Source: Planctellipticum variicoloris
GTDB lineage: Bacteria; Planctomycetota; Planctomycetia; Planctomycetales; Planctomycetaceae
Assembly: GCF_030622045.1 (NCBI RefSeq)
Contig: NZ_CP130886.1
Coordinates: 5,898,001 to 5,962,000, forward strand
Direction of reading: 5' to 3'
Length of the DNA stretch: 64,000 nucleotides
Shown here: piece after piece, positions 43,335 through 51,688 of the stretch
Numbering within the stretch: the first letter of the stretch is position 1
Layout of the letters: every line of letters starts with the position of its first letter
Notes under the pieces: generated by a model
Database searches by the model: none
What the model was told of the DNA's origin: nothing
What the model saw: only the letters and a program-made list of their open reading frames with translations
Position numbers and translations under genes: made by a program

Positions 43335-44620
43335 CGTCCCTGACTCAGCACGACAATCGTTCCCACCACCGCGGCGGCTGCCAAAAAGGCCAGCGTGATC
43401 TTGACCCAGCTCCAGGGCCGCTCGCCCTGCACTTCTCCGGTCGCTGCATTAATCATGACCTGGTACGTCTTGTCGTGATACTTGTAGGCCAGCAGCCAGA
43501 CGGGCAGCAGAATGTGCTTGAAAGTCAGGGCGCTGAGCTGCACTTTCAAATCGTCGACTCGCTGCTCGTCGCCGCCGATCCGGCCGCGGACGTCTCGCTC
43601 CAGCTCCGACCGGACCCGCTTGCGTCCTTCCTCGAAACACTCGGGAAGTTCGACGTCGTAAGTCCGGGCGAAGAAACCGGCCATGACTTCCGGATTGAAC
43701 GGAATGCACTTCCCGAGCGGCCAGGGTTCGAGCCCCAGAACCAGCTTCAAATTCATCCCGCGGACGGCCAGTACGAGCACGTCGTCAAAGAAGCGTTGAA
43801 ACTGCCCGGAGACCCAGGTCCAGCTCGTTCTGCGTTCCTGCCGCTGATCTTTACCGGAGCCGACGGTTACATAGTAGTGGTCGCCCCGCTGTCCCGACCA
43901 TTGGGTGAACGTCATGGCGTCAAACGTGAAGTACGGCATGTAAACGCCGTTGAATTTGCCGCTGGCGCCCATCTTTTTGAAGTCGTTGGGAGCAAACCAG
44001 AGCGACTGAACCCAGTTCCTCAAGTTAGTCGAAGCCCGAGATTCCGGGACGAGGAACGGCAGGACGCCGTCGACGTGGATGCGCGTCTCGGCGTCGTGAA
44101 CCTTGTCCCGCTGCAGCGGCGAGGCGCAGTAGGGGCATTGCGAGCTCGTCAGCGTTCCGTGAAAAACGACGTTGGCGCCGCACGATTCGCAGCGGACCTC
44201 GTGATCGCCGACCGCCTGATCGTCCCCGACTCCTTTCTCGTGCCACTCCGTCAGCCGGGCCAGCATCTCGTCCAGATCGCGTTCGTGCAGCTCGCGGATC
44301 TCGGCGGGCTGCAGCTCTTCAAGGGAGCCGCAATACGGACACTGCAGACTCTGCTGGCCGATGGAGAATTCCAGATCGGCCCCGCACCGGCGACAGGGAA
44401 AGATTCGCCCTCGGCCATTATCGATGGCCTCGCCGGCGCGTTCGGTCGTTCCGACGGCGTCTTCCGGGAACAGCGGACTGGCCGGGGCGGGGGGCGGCGT
44501 CACAGCGGGTCTCTCCAGGCGGCGGAATTCCGAGTCGACAGGATACCTGCGACGCCCCATTCGGGCGAGCGCCGGCAGGCGGCCGGTCGGAAGAACGAAG
44601 AGAGGATGCGGGCGGATCAT
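43331..44620 (-). CDS. Double zinc-ribbon protein with C-terminal membrane anchor
   Basis: 429 residues. Two CxxC-x14-CxxC zinc ribbons are visible: Cys76/79/94/97 (FPCRRCG and LQCPYCGS) and Cys144/147/162/165 (VRCESCG and SQCPYCAS). A large body of unknown fold follows (HVDGVLPFLVPESRASTNLRNWVQSLWFAPNDF, MPYFTFDAMTFTQWSGQRG), then one C-terminal membrane helix (ITLAFLAAAAVVGTIVVL). This matches a conserved bacterial family annotated as TFIIB-type zinc-ribbon-containing, function unknown. It is translationally coupled to the DoxX/MauE-like gene downstream. ATG 44620 is used; ATG 44560 is an alternative, and neither has a strong ribosome-binding site. Confidence 0.8.
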   Translation of the reverse strand: MIRPHPLFVLPTGRLPALARMGRRRYPVDSEFRRLERPAVTPPPAPASPLFPEDAVGTTERAGEAIDNGRGRIFPCRRCGADLEFSIGQQSLQCPYCGSLEELQPAEIRELHERDLDEMLARLTEWHEKGVGDDQAVGDHEVRCESCGANVVFHGTLTSSQCPYCASPLQRDKVHDAETRIHVDGVLPFLVPESRASTNLRNWVQSLWFAPNDFKKMGASGKFNGVYMPYFTFDAMTFTQWSGQRGDHYYVTVGSGKDQRQERRTSWTWVSGQFQRFFDDVLVLAVRGMNLKLVLGLEPWPLGKCIPFNPEVMAGFFARTYDVELPECFEEGRKRVRSELERDVRGRIGGDEQRVDDLKVQLSALTFKHILLPVWLLAYKYHDKTYQVMINAATGEVQGERPWSWVKITLAFLAAAAVVGTIVVLSQGR

Positions 44621-44627
44621 GGCCGGC

Positions 44628-44656
44628 TTGCAGATCCATCGCGTCCGACCGATACT
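44628..44656 (+). promoter_or_regulatory. Probable sigma-70 promoter of tRNA-Arg
   Basis: TTGCAG at 44628-44633 (4 of 6 to TTGACA) and GATACT at 44651-44656 (4 of 6 to TATAAT) are separated by exactly 17 nt. The predicted transcript start would fall about 5 nt before the mature tRNA 5' end at 44668. The -35 region begins just outside the start of the divergent zinc-ribbon gene. Confidence 0.5.
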
Positions 44657-44667
44657 GGCCTGATACT

Positions 44668-44741
44668 GCTCCCGTAGCTCAGCTGGATAGAGCGACGGTT
44701 TCCTAAACCGTAGGTCGTGCGTTCGAATCGCGCCGGGAGTA
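44668..44741 (+). tRNA. tRNA-Arg (anticodon CCU, reads AGG)
   Basis: A full cloverleaf can be drawn: acceptor GCTCCCG with CGGGAGT, D-arm GCTC-loop-GAGC, anticodon stem ACGGT/ACCGT with loop TTCCTAA giving anticodon CCU, a 5-nt variable region, and T-arm GTGCG/CGCGC with the TTCGAAT loop. The outermost acceptor pair is G-U, the discriminator base is A, and CCA is not encoded. It is a single tRNA gene, not in a cluster. No integrase or phage gene lies next to it, so it shows no sign of being used as an attachment site. Confidence 0.97.
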
Positions 44742-45417
44742 CTTCTTTTCAGGGCTCAAACGCACCTCGGTGCGCGCCGCGCGGCCCGCTGGACTTGGAA
44801 ATGGACTCGCGCCGCTGCAGGAGCTGCCTGCGGCCGCCAAGTCCCGCCCTGCTGCGACAGATCCTGCCACCAGCGGCACACGATTTGTGACAGGAAGTGA
44901 CAGGAACGCCGGCGTGGCCTCGCTTTGCCGGGAAAGCTGCGGTATCTGAGACCATAGGTCTGGTATCGCGTGGCAGGATCTCCGCCGAGATGGATCGGCT
45001 GTGAATTGATTCACAGGCGTGAATTTGCCGGTGGAGCGGCTGCCGCTCGTCGCCGCCGGGCTGGTGGCCTGAGACGTTGACGGATGGGTTTCCTTTGCGT
45101 TCCGTCGGGCTCTGGCGGGTCGTCGCGGCCTTTGTGGCGGCCGGTTGGCGTGGCCCAGGAAAAGGCAACGGAAACGGCCTTCGGACGCTGGAAGAGGGCG
45201 GATTCACGGGCGATTGTTGCCGGGTGAACGCTCGACAACCTCAGTCGCACTCTCGCGTCACGGAGTCCTGACATGGTGACTGACCTGCAAGAGGCAAATC
45301 CCCGGGTCCGTACTTCGAGCCAGGCTCCATTCGTGCTGGAAGCAGACGCAAAAGCAGTCCACGACATTCACAGAGTGCGTCGTGCACTCCAGGGCCGACT
45401 CGATCGGCCGGGCGCGG
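44742..45417. other. 676-bp gene-free region rich in short dyads next to tRNA-Arg
   Basis: I find no convincing gene. Instead there are several symmetric motifs: hairpin CGCACCTCGGTGCG at 44761-44774, a tandem 10-mer (GTGACAGGAA twice) at 44887-44906, the palindrome AGACCATAGGTCT at 44949-44961, the palindrome CTGTGAATTGATTCACAG at 44999-45016, and a 12-bp inverted repeat, AGATCCTGCCAC at 44869-44880 with GTGGCAGGATCT at 44970-44981. These look like regulator-binding sites or a structured RNA rather than a spacer repeat. Small frames at 45077-45271 and 45273-45455 were considered and not called. Confidence 0.55.
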
Positions 45418-46353
45418 TCAATACGGGCCCGAGCCGGTCGCAGCCCCGCTTTTGACCGACGACCGCCGGAGGGGGCGCCGTTTCACCAGCGTCACGGCGT
45501 TGCCGGCGTCGTTGTAGGCGACGTCGTCCATAAAGGCCCGCATCAGCATGACGCCCCGGCCGCAGGGGAGGTCGAGGTTTTCGGTGTTGGTCGGGTCGGG
45601 CAGCGTCTGCGGATTGAAGCCCGGCCCCTCGTCCTCGACCGTGATCAGGGCCTGGCGGTCGTCGAGGCTGAATTTGACCGTGATTCTGCGATTGCCGTAT
45701 GGTTCCTGAGTCAGCCGGGCGTTGGCCATCGCGTAGAAATCGTGGTGATTCGTCAGTTTCAGCGCCGACGAGACTTCCAGATTGCCGTGGTAATAGGCGT
45801 TGAGCAGCGCTTCTTCGAGGGCGGTTCCCAGCCGGAGCCGCTCGATCTTTTCGAGCCCCCAGCTCTCGGTCAGCACCTGCTGCAGATACCGGCACATCGA
45901 CATCAGCAGATCCAGGTCGGTCTCCAGAGTGAAGACTTCGTGCCGGGTCGTCAGCCGCCGCATCAACTGCGACAGCGACTGTTCGTCCCGTGTCGCCGCC
46001 AGCACCCGGCGGGAAATTTCGACCAGATCCGTGGCCAGCGACCGCTTCGGCACATAGCTGTTGGCGCCGACGCGCAGCGCTTCCGACGCCAGTTCTTCAC
46101 TCCCTTTGGCCGTCATCAAAATGATCGGCATGGCCGGATACTCCCGCCGTACGGCAGTCAGCAGTTCCAGGCCGTTCATCTCCGGCATCTGCATATCGGT
46201 GATGATCAGATCGGGGGGCTGTCGCCGGACGGCGTCGAGCGCGTCCTCGGCGTCACCCGCGTAGAGGATTTCCCAAACGGAGTCCTTTTCCAGGATCCCC
46301 CCGGCAAGTCGCCGGTCGATCGGCGAGTCGTCTACCACCAGTACGGTTGTCAT
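45418..46353 (-). CDS. Response regulator fused to an anti-sigma-type HATPase domain
   Basis: 311 residues. An N-terminal receiver domain has acidic Asp8/Asp9 (VLVVDDSPIDRRL), phosphoacceptor Asp53 (LIITDMQMPEM) and Lys103 (SYVPKRSLATD). The C-terminal GHKL ATPase domain has the N-box EEALLNAYYHGN and the G1-type EDEGPGFNP, without a histidine phosphoacceptor domain, so it resembles RsbW/SpoIIAB-type serine kinases rather than a sensor kinase. The design suggests phosphorylation of the receiver switching a partner-switching anti-sigma or kinase activity. No sensor kinase, anti-anti-sigma or sigma gene is adjacent. ATG 46353 has AGGAA upstream. Confidence 0.88.
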   Translation of the reverse strand: MTTVLVVDDSPIDRRLAGGILEKDSVWEILYAGDAEDALDAVRRQPPDLIITDMQMPEMNGLELLTAVRREYPAMPIILMTAKGSEELASEALRVGANSYVPKRSLATDLVEISRRVLAATRDEQSLSQLMRRLTTRHEVFTLETDLDLLMSMCRYLQQVLTESWGLEKIERLRLGTALEEALLNAYYHGNLEVSSALKLTNHHDFYAMANARLTQEPYGNRRITVKFSLDDRQALITVEDEGPGFNPQTLPDPTNTENLDLPCGRGVMLMRAFMDDVAYNDAGNAVTLVKRRPLRRSSVKSGAATGSGPY

Positions 46354-46555
46354 CTCGGGATTCCTGCCGCAGGTCCTCGCCTGGCCCAGTTCGGTCGCGA
46401 GTGCATTACACGGCCCCGTCGTACCGAACGCAACGAGCAACACGTTCCGGAAGGTTTTCTCGCGACGACGACCGGTTTCCGCGTGGGGGCTGGCGCTGTA
46501 TTCTATCGGAACTTGCCGATCATTGATCACCGGCCCGCTCATTGACTGACCCGCC

Positions 46556-49060
46556 ATGGACTGCAGACTCCTTCTGGCTACGATCGCCGTCGTGTTCGTC
46601 GGAGAACGCGCGAACGGGGGTGATCCCGATTTCGCCCGCGACGTGCTGCCGATCCTGTCCGACAACTGCTTTCTCTGCCACGGCCCGGACGCGAAGTCGC
46701 GCGAGGGAGAACTGCGGCTTGATCTCCGCAGTGACGAACTGTTTGGCGCACGTAAGATCATCACCGCCGGCCAAAGCGCGGACAGCGTCCTCATCGAGCG
46801 GATTCTCAGTCCCGATCCCGACTTGGTGATGCCTCCTCCTCATACGAAAAAGTCTTTGACGCCTCAACAGGTCGATCTTTTGCGACGGTGGATCGATTCC
46901 GGCGCTGCCTGGGGGCAGCATTGGGCGTATGAGCCGCTCGATCGACCGACGATTCCGCAGGCCGGGGTGCGAGAATCGCGGCGCAGCGATCTGGATGCGC
47001 TCATTCAGGCCCGGCTGGAGCGGGAGGGATTGCGTCCGGCACAGGAAGCCGACCGCGCCCGGCTGCTGCGTCGCGTGACGCTCGACCTGACCGGACTGCC
47101 GCCGACGCCCGCTGAAACCAGTGAATTTCTCGAAGATCCCGCTCCGGATGCCTACGAACGGGTCGTCGACCGGCTGCTCGCTTCGCCCCGTTTCGGTGAG
47201 CGGATGGTCTGGGACTGGCTCGACGCCGCCCGCTATGCCGATTCCAACGGCTATCAGGGGGACGGCGAACGGACAATGTGGCCCTGGCGAGACTGGGCCG
47301 TCGGCGCGTTGAATTCCAATCTGCCATTCGACGAGTTCACGATCTGGCAGCTTGCCGGCGATCTGCTCCCCGACGCCACGCTCGAGCAGCGCGTGGCGAC
47401 CGGATTCTGCCGCAATCACATGATCAACGGCGAAGGGGGCCGGATCGCCGCAGAGAATCGGGTCGACTATGTCATGGACATGACGGAGACCGCTGCGACC
47501 GTCTGGCTTGGCGCGACATTCAACTGCTGCCGCTGCCACGATCACAAGTTCGATCCTTTCACGCAGCGCGACTACTATCAACTCTTTGCGTTTTTCAACA
47601 GCACGCCGGTGGACGGCGGCGGCGGCAATCCTCAGACGCCGCCCGTCGTGGAACTTCCTTCGGACGAGCAGACGCGCCGGCGTCACGAAGCCGGTCAGCA
47701 GCTCGCCGAACGGCAGACGGATCTCGCCCGCTATGAACAGGAGAAGTTTCCGCGCGACGCTGGCCAGACCGCCGACCTGTCCCCGGCCGCCGTCGAACGT
47801 CCCGAAGAGATCCGCAAGCTCCTCGCCATCGAGCCCGCAAAGCGCAACCGCAATCAGCTCGATCAACTGGCCAAGCACTGGCGGGAGACGTTGAAAGACA
47901 ATCCGGCGGAAGCGGCCTATGCGGAACGGGTCGAGGCGCTGCGCAACGCGATCGACCGCCGCGATGGCGTCGACCGGGAGATTCCGCGCGTGATGATCAT
48001 GGCCGATCTGCCGCAGCCGCGGGAAACGTTCCGGTTGAGCAAGGGCCTGTACGACAAACCGCTCGACCAGGTCGGCATCGGCGTCCCCTCCAATCTGCCG
48101 CAACTGGCGACGAACGCGCCGAGGAACCGGCTGGGGCTGGCGCGATGGCTTGTCGCGGATGACAACCCGCTCACTGCCCGCGTGACCGTCAATCGTTTCT
48201 GGCAGCAGTTCTTCGGCGTCGGGCTGGTCAAGACCGCCGAAGATTTCGGCGTGCAGGGGGAGCGTCCGGTTCACCCCGAACTGCTCGACTGGCTGGCGGT
48301 CGAGTTCCGCCAGACCGGCTGGGACGTCAAACGTCTCTGCCGGACCATCGTCACCAGCGCGGCGTATCGGCAGTCGTCGCGCGTGACGCCCGAGCTGCAC
48401 GAACGGGACCCCGAGAACCGCCTGCTCGCCCGCGGACCCAGACAGCGTCTCCCCTCCTGGATGCTCCGCGATCAGGCCCTCGCCGCGTCGGGTCTGCTGG
48501 TGGAGAACGTCGGCGGCGCGCCAGTGCGGCCCTACCAGCCGGCCGGCGTCTGGGAAGAGGCCACTTTCGGCAACAAACGCTACCAGCAGGACCACGGCGA
48601 CAAACTCTACCGCCGGAGCGTCTATACCTTCTGGCGTCGAATCATCGGTCCGACGATGTTCTTCGATACGGCCGCCCGGCAGACCTGTTCCGTCAAGCAG
48701 ACGCGAACCAACACTCCGCTGCAGGCCTTGGTGACGCTCAATGAAGTGACTTTCGTGGAAGCCGGCCGCGCGCTCGCCGAGCGGGTTCTGCGGGAAGCGC
48801 CCACCGATACGGACGCGCGAGTTCGAGCGATGTTCCAGCGGATCCTGTGTCGTCCGCCGGAACCGCAAGAAACGGCCGTGCTCGCGGCCGCCGTCGCCCG
48901 ACTTCGGCACCAGTTTGCCGCCGACCCGGCAGCGGCTGCGAAATTCCTCGCCGTGGGCGAGTCCCCGCGAGATCCTGAGATCGACCCCGTCGAGCATGCC
49001 GCGTGGGGAGCGCTGGCGGGGGCGATTTTCAACCTGGACGAGGCGCTCAGCAAGGAGTGA
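46556..49060 (+). CDS. PSCyt1-DUF1549-DUF1553 protein (compact, no DUF1501 neighbour)
   Basis: 834 residues: signal peptide (CRLLLATIAVVFVGERANG), a PSCyt1 haem domain with Cys38-Phe-Leu-Cys41-His42 (DNCFLCHGPDAKSREGEL) and MPPPHTKKSLT, DUF1549 (DALIQARLEREGLRPAQEADRARLLRRV through RFGERMVWDWLDAARYADSNGYQGD and DPFTQRDYYQLFAFFNSTPV), then DUF1553 (NRLGLARWLVADDNPLTARVTVNRFWQQFFGVGLV through TNTPLQALVTLNEVTFVEAGRALAERV). It lacks the roughly 250-residue beta-rich insertion found in the 1071-residue homologue at 16143-19358. The usual DUF1501 partner gene is not next to it; the downstream neighbour is a convergent lipoprotein gene 12 bp away. Confidence 0.94.
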   Translation: MDCRLLLATIAVVFVGERANGGDPDFARDVLPILSDNCFLCHGPDAKSREGELRLDLRSDELFGARKIITAGQSADSVLIERILSPDPDLVMPPPHTKKSLTPQQVDLLRRWIDSGAAWGQHWAYEPLDRPTIPQAGVRESRRSDLDALIQARLEREGLRPAQEADRARLLRRVTLDLTGLPPTPAETSEFLEDPAPDAYERVVDRLLASPRFGERMVWDWLDAARYADSNGYQGDGERTMWPWRDWAVGALNSNLPFDEFTIWQLAGDLLPDATLEQRVATGFCRNHMINGEGGRIAAENRVDYVMDMTETAATVWLGATFNCCRCHDHKFDPFTQRDYYQLFAFFNSTPVDGGGGNPQTPPVVELPSDEQTRRRHEAGQQLAERQTDLARYEQEKFPRDAGQTADLSPAAVERPEEIRKLLAIEPAKRNRNQLDQLAKHWRETLKDNPAEAAYAERVEALRNAIDRRDGVDREIPRVMIMADLPQPRETFRLSKGLYDKPLDQVGIGVPSNLPQLATNAPRNRLGLARWLVADDNPLTARVTVNRFWQQFFGVGLVKTAEDFGVQGERPVHPELLDWLAVEFRQTGWDVKRLCRTIVTSAAYRQSSRVTPELHERDPENRLLARGPRQRLPSWMLRDQALAASGLLVENVGGAPVRPYQPAGVWEEATFGNKRYQQDHGDKLYRRSVYTFWRRIIGPTMFFDTAARQTCSVKQTRTNTPLQALVTLNEVTFVEAGRALAERVLREAPTDTDARVRAMFQRILCRPPEPQETAVLAAAVARLRHQFAADPAAAAKFLAVGESPRDPEIDPVEHAAWGALAGAIFNLDEALSKE

Positions 49061-49072
49061 TGGGTCGGCGGT

Positions 49073-49498
49073 CTACTCGGCAAAGTCGTCCGGGTTGAAG
49101 TTGACCAGTCGCCCTTCGCGGAAGAAGAGCGTGACGCTGCGTCCTTTGCGGTCCGGGCCCCAGCGATACCCCTTGTCCGACTGCTGATAGAGCCCGCCGG
49201 TATTCTTGTACTGGCCGTCCCGTTCGAGTTTTTCGCCGGCGTCCCCGAGGGCCGAATTGACTTCTTCCACGGTCATGCCGCTTTCGATGCTGTTTCTCAG
49301 CAGCCAGTCGAGCGACTTCGGATCGCCGTCGATCAGGAACTTCTGCTGGTGTTCCGCAACGACCTTCTGCGACGTGTCCTCGTGGGCGAGCCACGGCAGC
49401 ACCGGTACGCCGCCGCAGCCGCTCAGGATCGTCGCGCAGCTCGCCGTCAGGCAGAACGCTGCGACGTATCGGCGAAGTTGACCGTGGGTTGCATTCAT
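49073..49498 (-). CDS. Small lipoprotein of unknown function
   Basis: 141 residues with a type II signal peptide: RRYVAAFCLTASCATILSGCGG, where the lipobox LSGC puts the lipidated cysteine at 28. The mature part (VVAEHQQKFLIDGDPKSLDWLLRNSIESGMTVEEVNSALGDAGEKLERDG, then YRWGPDRKGRSVTLFFREGRLVNF) has the helix-turn-strand look of SmpA/BamE-like small lipoproteins, in particular the GMTVEEVNSALG segment, but the match is loose. ATG 49498 is chosen because it yields the signal peptide. It converges on the DUF1549/1553 gene with a 12-bp gap. Confidence 0.78.
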   Translation of the reverse strand: MNATHGQLRRYVAAFCLTASCATILSGCGGVPVLPWLAHEDTSQKVVAEHQQKFLIDGDPKSLDWLLRNSIESGMTVEEVNSALGDAGEKLERDGQYKNTGGLYQQSDKGYRWGPDRKGRSVTLFFREGRLVNFNPDDFAE

Positions 49499-49647
49499 CG
49501 TCTCGTTCTCCCGACCGGCAGCCGCCGGCCCTTCGCGCGGAACTCTAGCCGAACGCTCGGGTTGCGGGGAGACGAGTTTCTTTGCGGCACTTCGGCGAAG
49601 CGGGGCTGTGAAACGACAATTGCCGTCCACCGTTTCACGCGATGCCG

Positions 49648-51489
49648 TCAGAAGAGACCGTGCAGCGGCCCCCCTGGACCGGCCAGTTCTTCGACCCGGC
49701 GAACCACCGCCGGATCCTCCACCAGCGGCGGCGCGTGGTGCGGCTTGATCCGCGCATCAATCACCAGCGATCCCCGGCAGCCCCAGTGCTTCTGTACGGT
49801 CGACGCCTCAATGCCGCTGATGTCTGCGGCAGGATTGGAACGCGTAAACGTCACCCACAGCCAGTTATTCAGCGTTCGCGCTGTGAATTCGCAGTCATCG
49901 ACAAGGACGATCAGCGGAAACGCATTGAGCGGATCGCCCGCGCGAAACGCTCCGCAGAACGACTCGACGGCAGGGTCGACGCCGTTGGAGTCCGGTACGT
50001 ATCGCGGCGCCTGCACCGCCAGCACGCCGGGCAGACACAACTTCGCGCCCGGGAAGCCCGGCGGCAGGCGGAGGTCGCCGGTCACTTCCGTCGGCAGCTC
50101 GCGCCGCTTCGGTCCCGCCGCCGCGACCACCAGCTTGGAGCCTTCGTTGAACCCGCTCCCGGAGTAGTCGAGCGTGTCGATCGTCGTCCGCGTCTGGAAG
50201 TGCAGGTCCCGCTGCCAGTCGACCCGTTCCAATACGTGGCGGAAGAATTCGTCGATGTGGTGAATGTCCAGCTCGGGCGCATCTTCCTGGGCGATGATCC
50301 ACAGGTACTTCGCCAGCGAGAGCTGTCCCTGGCCCAGAATGGCGTTGGCGATCGTCAGCAGTTCCTGCGGCCGGCGCTCGGCGGCGTACGGCACGTACCG
50401 CTCGCTGCCGATCGCCAGCAGCAGGGGATGCACCCCCGCGGCGTCGACGGCGTGGACTCCCTTCACGCCCGCCAGCACGGTGGGAATGATCGGTCCGGTG
50501 ATCTCGTGAATGATCTCGCCGAACGCCGTGTCTTCCTGCGGCGGCCGTCCGACGACCGTAAACGGCCAGATGGCGTCCTTGCGATGCCAAACCCGGTCGA
50601 CTTCCAGCACCGGAAACTCGTGGGCCAGGCTGTAGTACCCCAGATGATCGCCGAACGGTCCTTCAGGTTTCGTTCTCCGGGGATCGATCGTGCCCGAGAT
50701 GCAGAAGTCAGCGTCCGCCCAGACCGGTAGCCGGCCCGGCTCGCAGATCATCCGGATGCCTCGTCGACCCAGGGCCGCGGCAAACAACAGCTCGGACAGG
50801 CCCTCCGGTAACGGCATGACGGCGGAGAGGGTCATCGCCGGGGGACCGCCGACGAAGATATTCACCCTCAGTTTTTCGCCCCGGCGGATGGCGGCTGCGT
50901 GATGGACGCCGATGCTGCGGTGGATCTGGTAGTGCAGGCCGACTTCGCGGTTCGGGAGGTAGTCGTTGCCCGAGATCTGGACGCGATACATCCCCAGGTT
51001 CGACTTTGCGAATCCCGGCTGATCGGGATGTTCGGTGTAGACCTGGGGCAGCGTGATGAACGGCCCGCCGTCGCGGGGCCAGCTCTGCAGCGGCGGGAGT
51101 TGATCGAGCGTCGTCTGACACTCCGAGACCGGCCCCTTGCGAACCTTGCGAACCCACATCGTCCAGAGCGTCTGCGGCACGTCGCGATAGCGCCAGGGAC
51201 GCCGGGCCAGTTGACTCGGATCAATCTTCAATTCCACCAGATGCCGGACGGCTTCCAGCGAGTCCCGGAACAGGAATCGCGTCCGGTCGAGCGTGCCGAA
51301 CAGGTTGCCGAGCATCGGAAACCGGCAGCCTTTGACCCGGGTGAAGAGGAGCGCCGGCCCTTGCGCCTGGTAGACGCGGCGCTGAATCTCGGCCATTTCC
51401 AGCCGGGGATCGATCTCGGCATCGATCCGCACCAGTTGCCGGGACAGTTCCAGATCGGCGACGCATTGCTGCAGGCTGCGATAACCCAT
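49648..51489 (-). CDS. ubiD: UbiD-family decarboxylase
   Basis: 613 residues. Prenylated-FMN-dependent (de)carboxylase family; the characterised member acts in ubiquinone synthesis, others in menaquinone synthesis or on aromatic and unsaturated acids. Family landmarks: YRVQISGNDYLPNREVGLHYQIHRSIGVHHAAA, VNIFVGGPPAMTLSAVMPLPEGLSELLFAAALGR, and the catalytic-region EGPFGDHLGYYS followed by FPVLEVDRVWHRKDAIWPFTVVGRPPQEDTAFGE. No UbiX-type prenyltransferase gene is in the window, so the cofactor would be supplied from elsewhere. It is longer than E. coli UbiD, with a C-terminal extension, as common in planctomycetes. Substrate unassigned; the symbol denotes the family. Confidence 0.88.
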   Translation of the reverse strand: MGYRSLQQCVADLELSRQLVRIDAEIDPRLEMAEIQRRVYQAQGPALLFTRVKGCRFPMLGNLFGTLDRTRFLFRDSLEAVRHLVELKIDPSQLARRPWRYRDVPQTLWTMWVRKVRKGPVSECQTTLDQLPPLQSWPRDGGPFITLPQVYTEHPDQPGFAKSNLGMYRVQISGNDYLPNREVGLHYQIHRSIGVHHAAAIRRGEKLRVNIFVGGPPAMTLSAVMPLPEGLSELLFAAALGRRGIRMICEPGRLPVWADADFCISGTIDPRRTKPEGPFGDHLGYYSLAHEFPVLEVDRVWHRKDAIWPFTVVGRPPQEDTAFGEIIHEITGPIIPTVLAGVKGVHAVDAAGVHPLLLAIGSERYVPYAAERRPQELLTIANAILGQGQLSLAKYLWIIAQEDAPELDIHHIDEFFRHVLERVDWQRDLHFQTRTTIDTLDYSGSGFNEGSKLVVAAAGPKRRELPTEVTGDLRLPPGFPGAKLCLPGVLAVQAPRYVPDSNGVDPAVESFCGAFRAGDPLNAFPLIVLVDDCEFTARTLNNWLWVTFTRSNPAADISGIEASTVQKHWGCRGSLVIDARIKPHHAPPLVEDPAVVRRVEELAGPGGPLHGLF

Positions 51490-51688
51490 GTCGAAACGGA
51501 TCTCTTACGAAGGTACGGAAGGCGGCTCCGTCGGTGGCTCGGGAGCGTCACGCGGGGATTATAGCGAGAGCGGGTGGAATGGCTTGTCGGTGCGGGTGGC
51601 AATCGGGAGACGAGTGCGTACGTCGGCGGGCGCCGGTGGCGAAAGAGGGCCGCGATGGACATCAGCCTCTACGCATTTCCGCTCGCGT

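Noticed and set aside
44668-44741. tRNA used as an integration site for a genomic island
   Set aside because: No integrase, no repeated tRNA 3' end and no island-like genes downstream within the window.
45077-45455. Two short + frames in the gene-free region after tRNA-Arg
   Set aside because: No ribosome-binding site, no recognisable composition, and the second runs into the end of the response-regulator gene.
46520-48997. 825-residue antisense frame over the DUF1549/1553 gene
   Set aside because: Complementary shadow; the + frame contains the haem motif and conserved domains.
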